Source: JBFIHF01 sp964411125 (GTDB lineage: Bacteria; Myxococcota_A; Bradymonadia; Bradymonadales; Bradymonadaceae). Taken from it: 16,020 nt of DNA. The notes beneath the pieces are model-generated. The model saw nothing but the letters and a program-made list of their open reading frames with translations. It was not told the origin of the DNA and made no database searches. A program made the translations under genes and the position numbers. The DNA is taken from contig CAYPJU010000107.1 of assembly GCA_964411125.1 (NCBI GenBank), positions 1 to 16,020 on the forward strand, given 5' to 3'. Positions 14,398 to 16,020 of the stretch are shown piece by piece. How positions within the stretch are numbered: position 1 is the stretch's first letter; each line of letters begins with the position of its first letter.

Positions 14398-14477
14398 GCT
14401 TTGGGGGCCAGGCGACGGCTGGCTAAGGGAAATAAAAATGAGGATGAAATCGGACATCAGACAATGAAATCTGAGTC
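14398..14477 (+). repeat. Third copy of purine-rich downstream repeat
   Basis: 14412-14477 aligns without gaps to 12979-13044, sharing ATGAAATCGGACATCAGACA exactly. Its left part (GGGGGCC...GGC.GG..AA.GGAAA) also resembles 1660-1690, tying it to the large inverted-repeat family. Confidence 0.75.
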
Positions 14478-14563
14478 TGTCGGAGAGTTACCGAGCTAGT
14501 CGACCCGTGCGTTTTGGGTTTCTTCGGCGCTTCGCTACCATGGAGGGAGCTGAGGGGATCAAC

Positions 14564-15343
14564 ATGCAGGGGCTCACCAACCCAATCATCATTCTCGCGC
14601 TCGCTTCTGGATGCGGACACGAGCCCGACGCCGATGGCGCGCCGGGTCCGGAGACACGAGAGGACTCCGGAGGTCCATTTGCGGGCTTTGAACCGGGAGA
14701 CAGCTCAGACCTTCTGAACGACGCATGGTTGGAGTACGACACCGTCGCCACGGGTGGAGATACCGATACGCAGCGGTTCGGAGCGCTTCTGTGCGAGCAC
14801 GCGAGGTTGGGTGGCACGACGTTGATCGCTGAGGTGTTGCCGGGGGTTCGGAACATCACCGAGGGAGTACGGGACTGTGAGCGAGACTACTCGCAGCCGG
14901 CGAAGTTCATCCCACTTCGCGTGCATGGGAACGCGGCTGGCGAGCGAGTTCCCGCGGAGATGGAAACGACCTTCGTGTTCTTGGACTGGAACTTGGAGCC
15001 GCCGTCATCCGGCGACAAAGTCCTGGTGACGCTCAAGGAGGACGCTGACGAATGGTTCTGGGTCGGCTGGATGCCGCTGGAGGTGACGTCCACCGCCGCC
15101 GCTCCGATTCCACGCCCGGCGGCTGGGACCACCACGGATCTACCGCCCACGTTTTCCACGCTCTCTACCGAGTTGCGCGCAAAGAAGGCTGACCTGCATG
15201 GCGAGTGCGGGGGAAGTTCGCCGGGGGATGAATGGGGCTGGCCGAGGTACGTCCGCGATCCTTCCATCTGGTACGGCACCTGTGATGACGGGGGTGACGA
15301 CGAACCCATCGATGGCTATCCGGCCCGTGACAGTGGCGGGTAG
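14564..15343 (+). CDS. Lipoprotein of the locally duplicated family (copy 2)
   Basis: A 259-residue exported lipoprotein. Signal MQGLTNPIIILALASGC with lipidated Cys17; GAGGGG lies six bases before ATG 14564, favouring it over an in-frame GTG at 14507. The mature protein has a FGALLC segment like FGATLC in its neighbours, a beta-rich centre (FVFLDWNLEPPSSGDKVLVT followed by a Trp-rich WFWVGWMPLE), and a Gly/Asp-rich tail with several Cys. No known domain recognised. It follows the purine-rich repeat and shares orientation with copy 1, so the cluster probably arose by tandem duplication. Function unknown; periplasmic or surface location predicted. Confidence 0.75.
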   Translation: MQGLTNPIIILALASGCGHEPDADGAPGPETREDSGGPFAGFEPGDSSDLLNDAWLEYDTVATGGDTDTQRFGALLCEHARLGGTTLIAEVLPGVRNITEGVRDCERDYSQPAKFIPLRVHGNAAGERVPAEMETTFVFLDWNLEPPSSGDKVLVTLKEDADEWFWVGWMPLEVTSTAAAPIPRPAAGTTTDLPPTFSTLSTELRAKKADLHGECGGSSPGDEWGWPRYVRDPSIWYGTCDDGGDDEPIDGYPARDSGG

Positions 15344-15535
15344 CTCTCCCAACTTCGTAGGGGCGGTGTGTAAGCCCTCGACGTGAACGCAGGAAAAGTG
15401 CAGCGGGCCATGCGGAGACGTGTGCGGACCATCTGCCGCGTGGCGGGTCGCCCCCCGTCCGCCTGTCACCCCTCGCGAACATCACGGCAGGGAGACAGCG
15501 CAACCGCGTCACGACCGTGCAACCCTTAGACCCGG

Positions 15536-15556
15536 TTTGCTACCGTTGGTAGCAAA
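15536..15556. repeat. Perfect 9-bp-arm palindrome across a stop codon
   Basis: TTTGCTACC and GGTAGCAAA with a GTT loop. It covers the last four codons and the stop (15540-15542) of the minus-strand lipoprotein gene. No T-run follows on either strand, so simple intrinsic termination is unlikely; mRNA 3'-end protection or a protein-binding site are possibilities. Confidence 0.7.
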
Positions 15557-16020
15557 TCGCGGAGTCGGCGTAGGTTGGATGCGCGAGGAGAAAGTCACGC
15601 TCCGACGCTAGCTCCGAAGTCGGCTCCCGTGGTTCGCAACCTTTCATCACACTGACCACTTCCGCGTAGGTCTGCCCTCGGAGCTCGGCAGGAAACAGTG
15701 TCGCGCAGTATTCGGCATCCTGCGCGGAAAGGCCCGATTGCGGCCCGAAAGTGAACAACGGGAAACGACCTGGTGAAAACACCCCGTCGGCTACCTCGAA
15801 CCCCGCCACCCCCAGTAGATTACCCACCACCAACCCTTTGCCATCTCCCGTCCAAAGGTCAATCTCTCCATCATCGCGATATCGAGGCGCAGGCACCCAA
15901 GAACCACTCACCTGTGGGCCGATTCGAACCGAAACGGTTGTTCCCTCGACCCCGGAAAGCGTCGAGTCATCGACTAGAAGGTCAATCTCCAACCCGCGCC
16001 CAATCAACCCCGACGCGCAG
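15540..16020 (-). CDS. Lipoprotein-family protein, 5' end beyond window
   Basis: Partial: 159 residues visible, beginning CASGLIGRGLEIDLLVDD and running to a TAG at 15540. The true start lies off the right edge; the in-frame TTG at 16007 is unlikely to be the start because the similarity to copy 1 reaches further left. The LEIDLLVDD...GVEGTTVSVRIG and GEIDLWTG...GLVVGNLLGVAG segments match FEIVLGD...AVEGMTITVG and GEMSFIG...AFAVGSQVGA of the 12105-12974 protein in the same order. It reads toward copy 2, so the cluster contains paralogues on both strands. Function unknown. Confidence 0.7.
   Translation of the reverse strand, partial: CASGLIGRGLEIDLLVDDSTLSGVEGTTVSVRIGPQVSGSWVPAPRYRDDGEIDLWTGDGKGLVVGNLLGVAGFEVADGVFSPGRFPLFTFGPQSGLSAQDAEYCATLFPAELRGQTYAEVVSVMKGCEPREPTSELASERDFLLAHPTYADSAICYQR

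Overview
The window is high-GC DNA from a bacterium that looks like a Myxococcota/Bradymonadota-type (former Deltaproteobacteria) organism. This is an inference from the Kazal-domain and other lineage-specific lipoproteins, a transposase-like protein of the IS200/RAYT type with a long C-terminal extension, TTGAAA/TATAGC promoter style, and many purine-rich intergenic repeats. No rRNA, tRNA or CRISPR array was found.

Layout. (1) 12-1118, minus: a secreted Cys-rich Kazal lipoprotein. (2) 1119-2096: a long gene-free stretch with a 100-N assembly gap between two identical 55-bp sequences, a large purine/pyrimidine inverted repeat, and a short conserved motif followed by strong stem-loops that may be a structured RNA. 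(3) 2097-5308, minus: four genes reading the same way: an integral-membrane histidine-box hydroxylase, a MoxR AAA+ ATPase, a CoxE-type VWA protein and a pyroglutamyl-peptidase-like enzyme. The last three are tightly packed. Palindromes of the TetR-operator kind lie upstream of both the hydroxylase and MoxR. (4) 5563-6462, plus: a RAYT/IS200-like protein whose HUH motif and usual Tyr segment are replaced, behind a leader that shares the conserved motif seen at 1824-1855. (5) 6826-10798, plus: promoter, then trigger factor with an added Lys-rich tail and SAP domain, a DUF1015 protein and glutamyl-Q tRNA(Asp) synthetase, with junctions of minus one and one base. (6) 11238-12048, plus: a small Phd/YefM-like protein followed by an unrecognised 205-residue protein, an antitoxin-toxin-like pair. 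(7) 12105-16020: a cluster of related lipoprotein genes (two complete, one running off the end, one reduced to a 3' remnant). Two 164-bp direct repeats flank an inserted minus-strand module of a small protein plus a nucleotidyltransferase, with a promoter that predicts a leaderless mRNA.

The core housekeeping block is translation and protein folding (tig-DUF1015-gluQRS). The MoxR-VWA block is a chaperone/assembly-type module. The right-hand 5 kb is accessory: tandem lipoprotein duplication, two toxin-antitoxin-like modules and dispersed repeats. The observations I rate highest are the SAP-tailed trigger factor, the shared TTCGCAACG-N11-CTGYCGATAACG motif with its structured downstream sequence, the catalytically stripped transposase relative, and the nucleotidyltransferase module between direct repeats.
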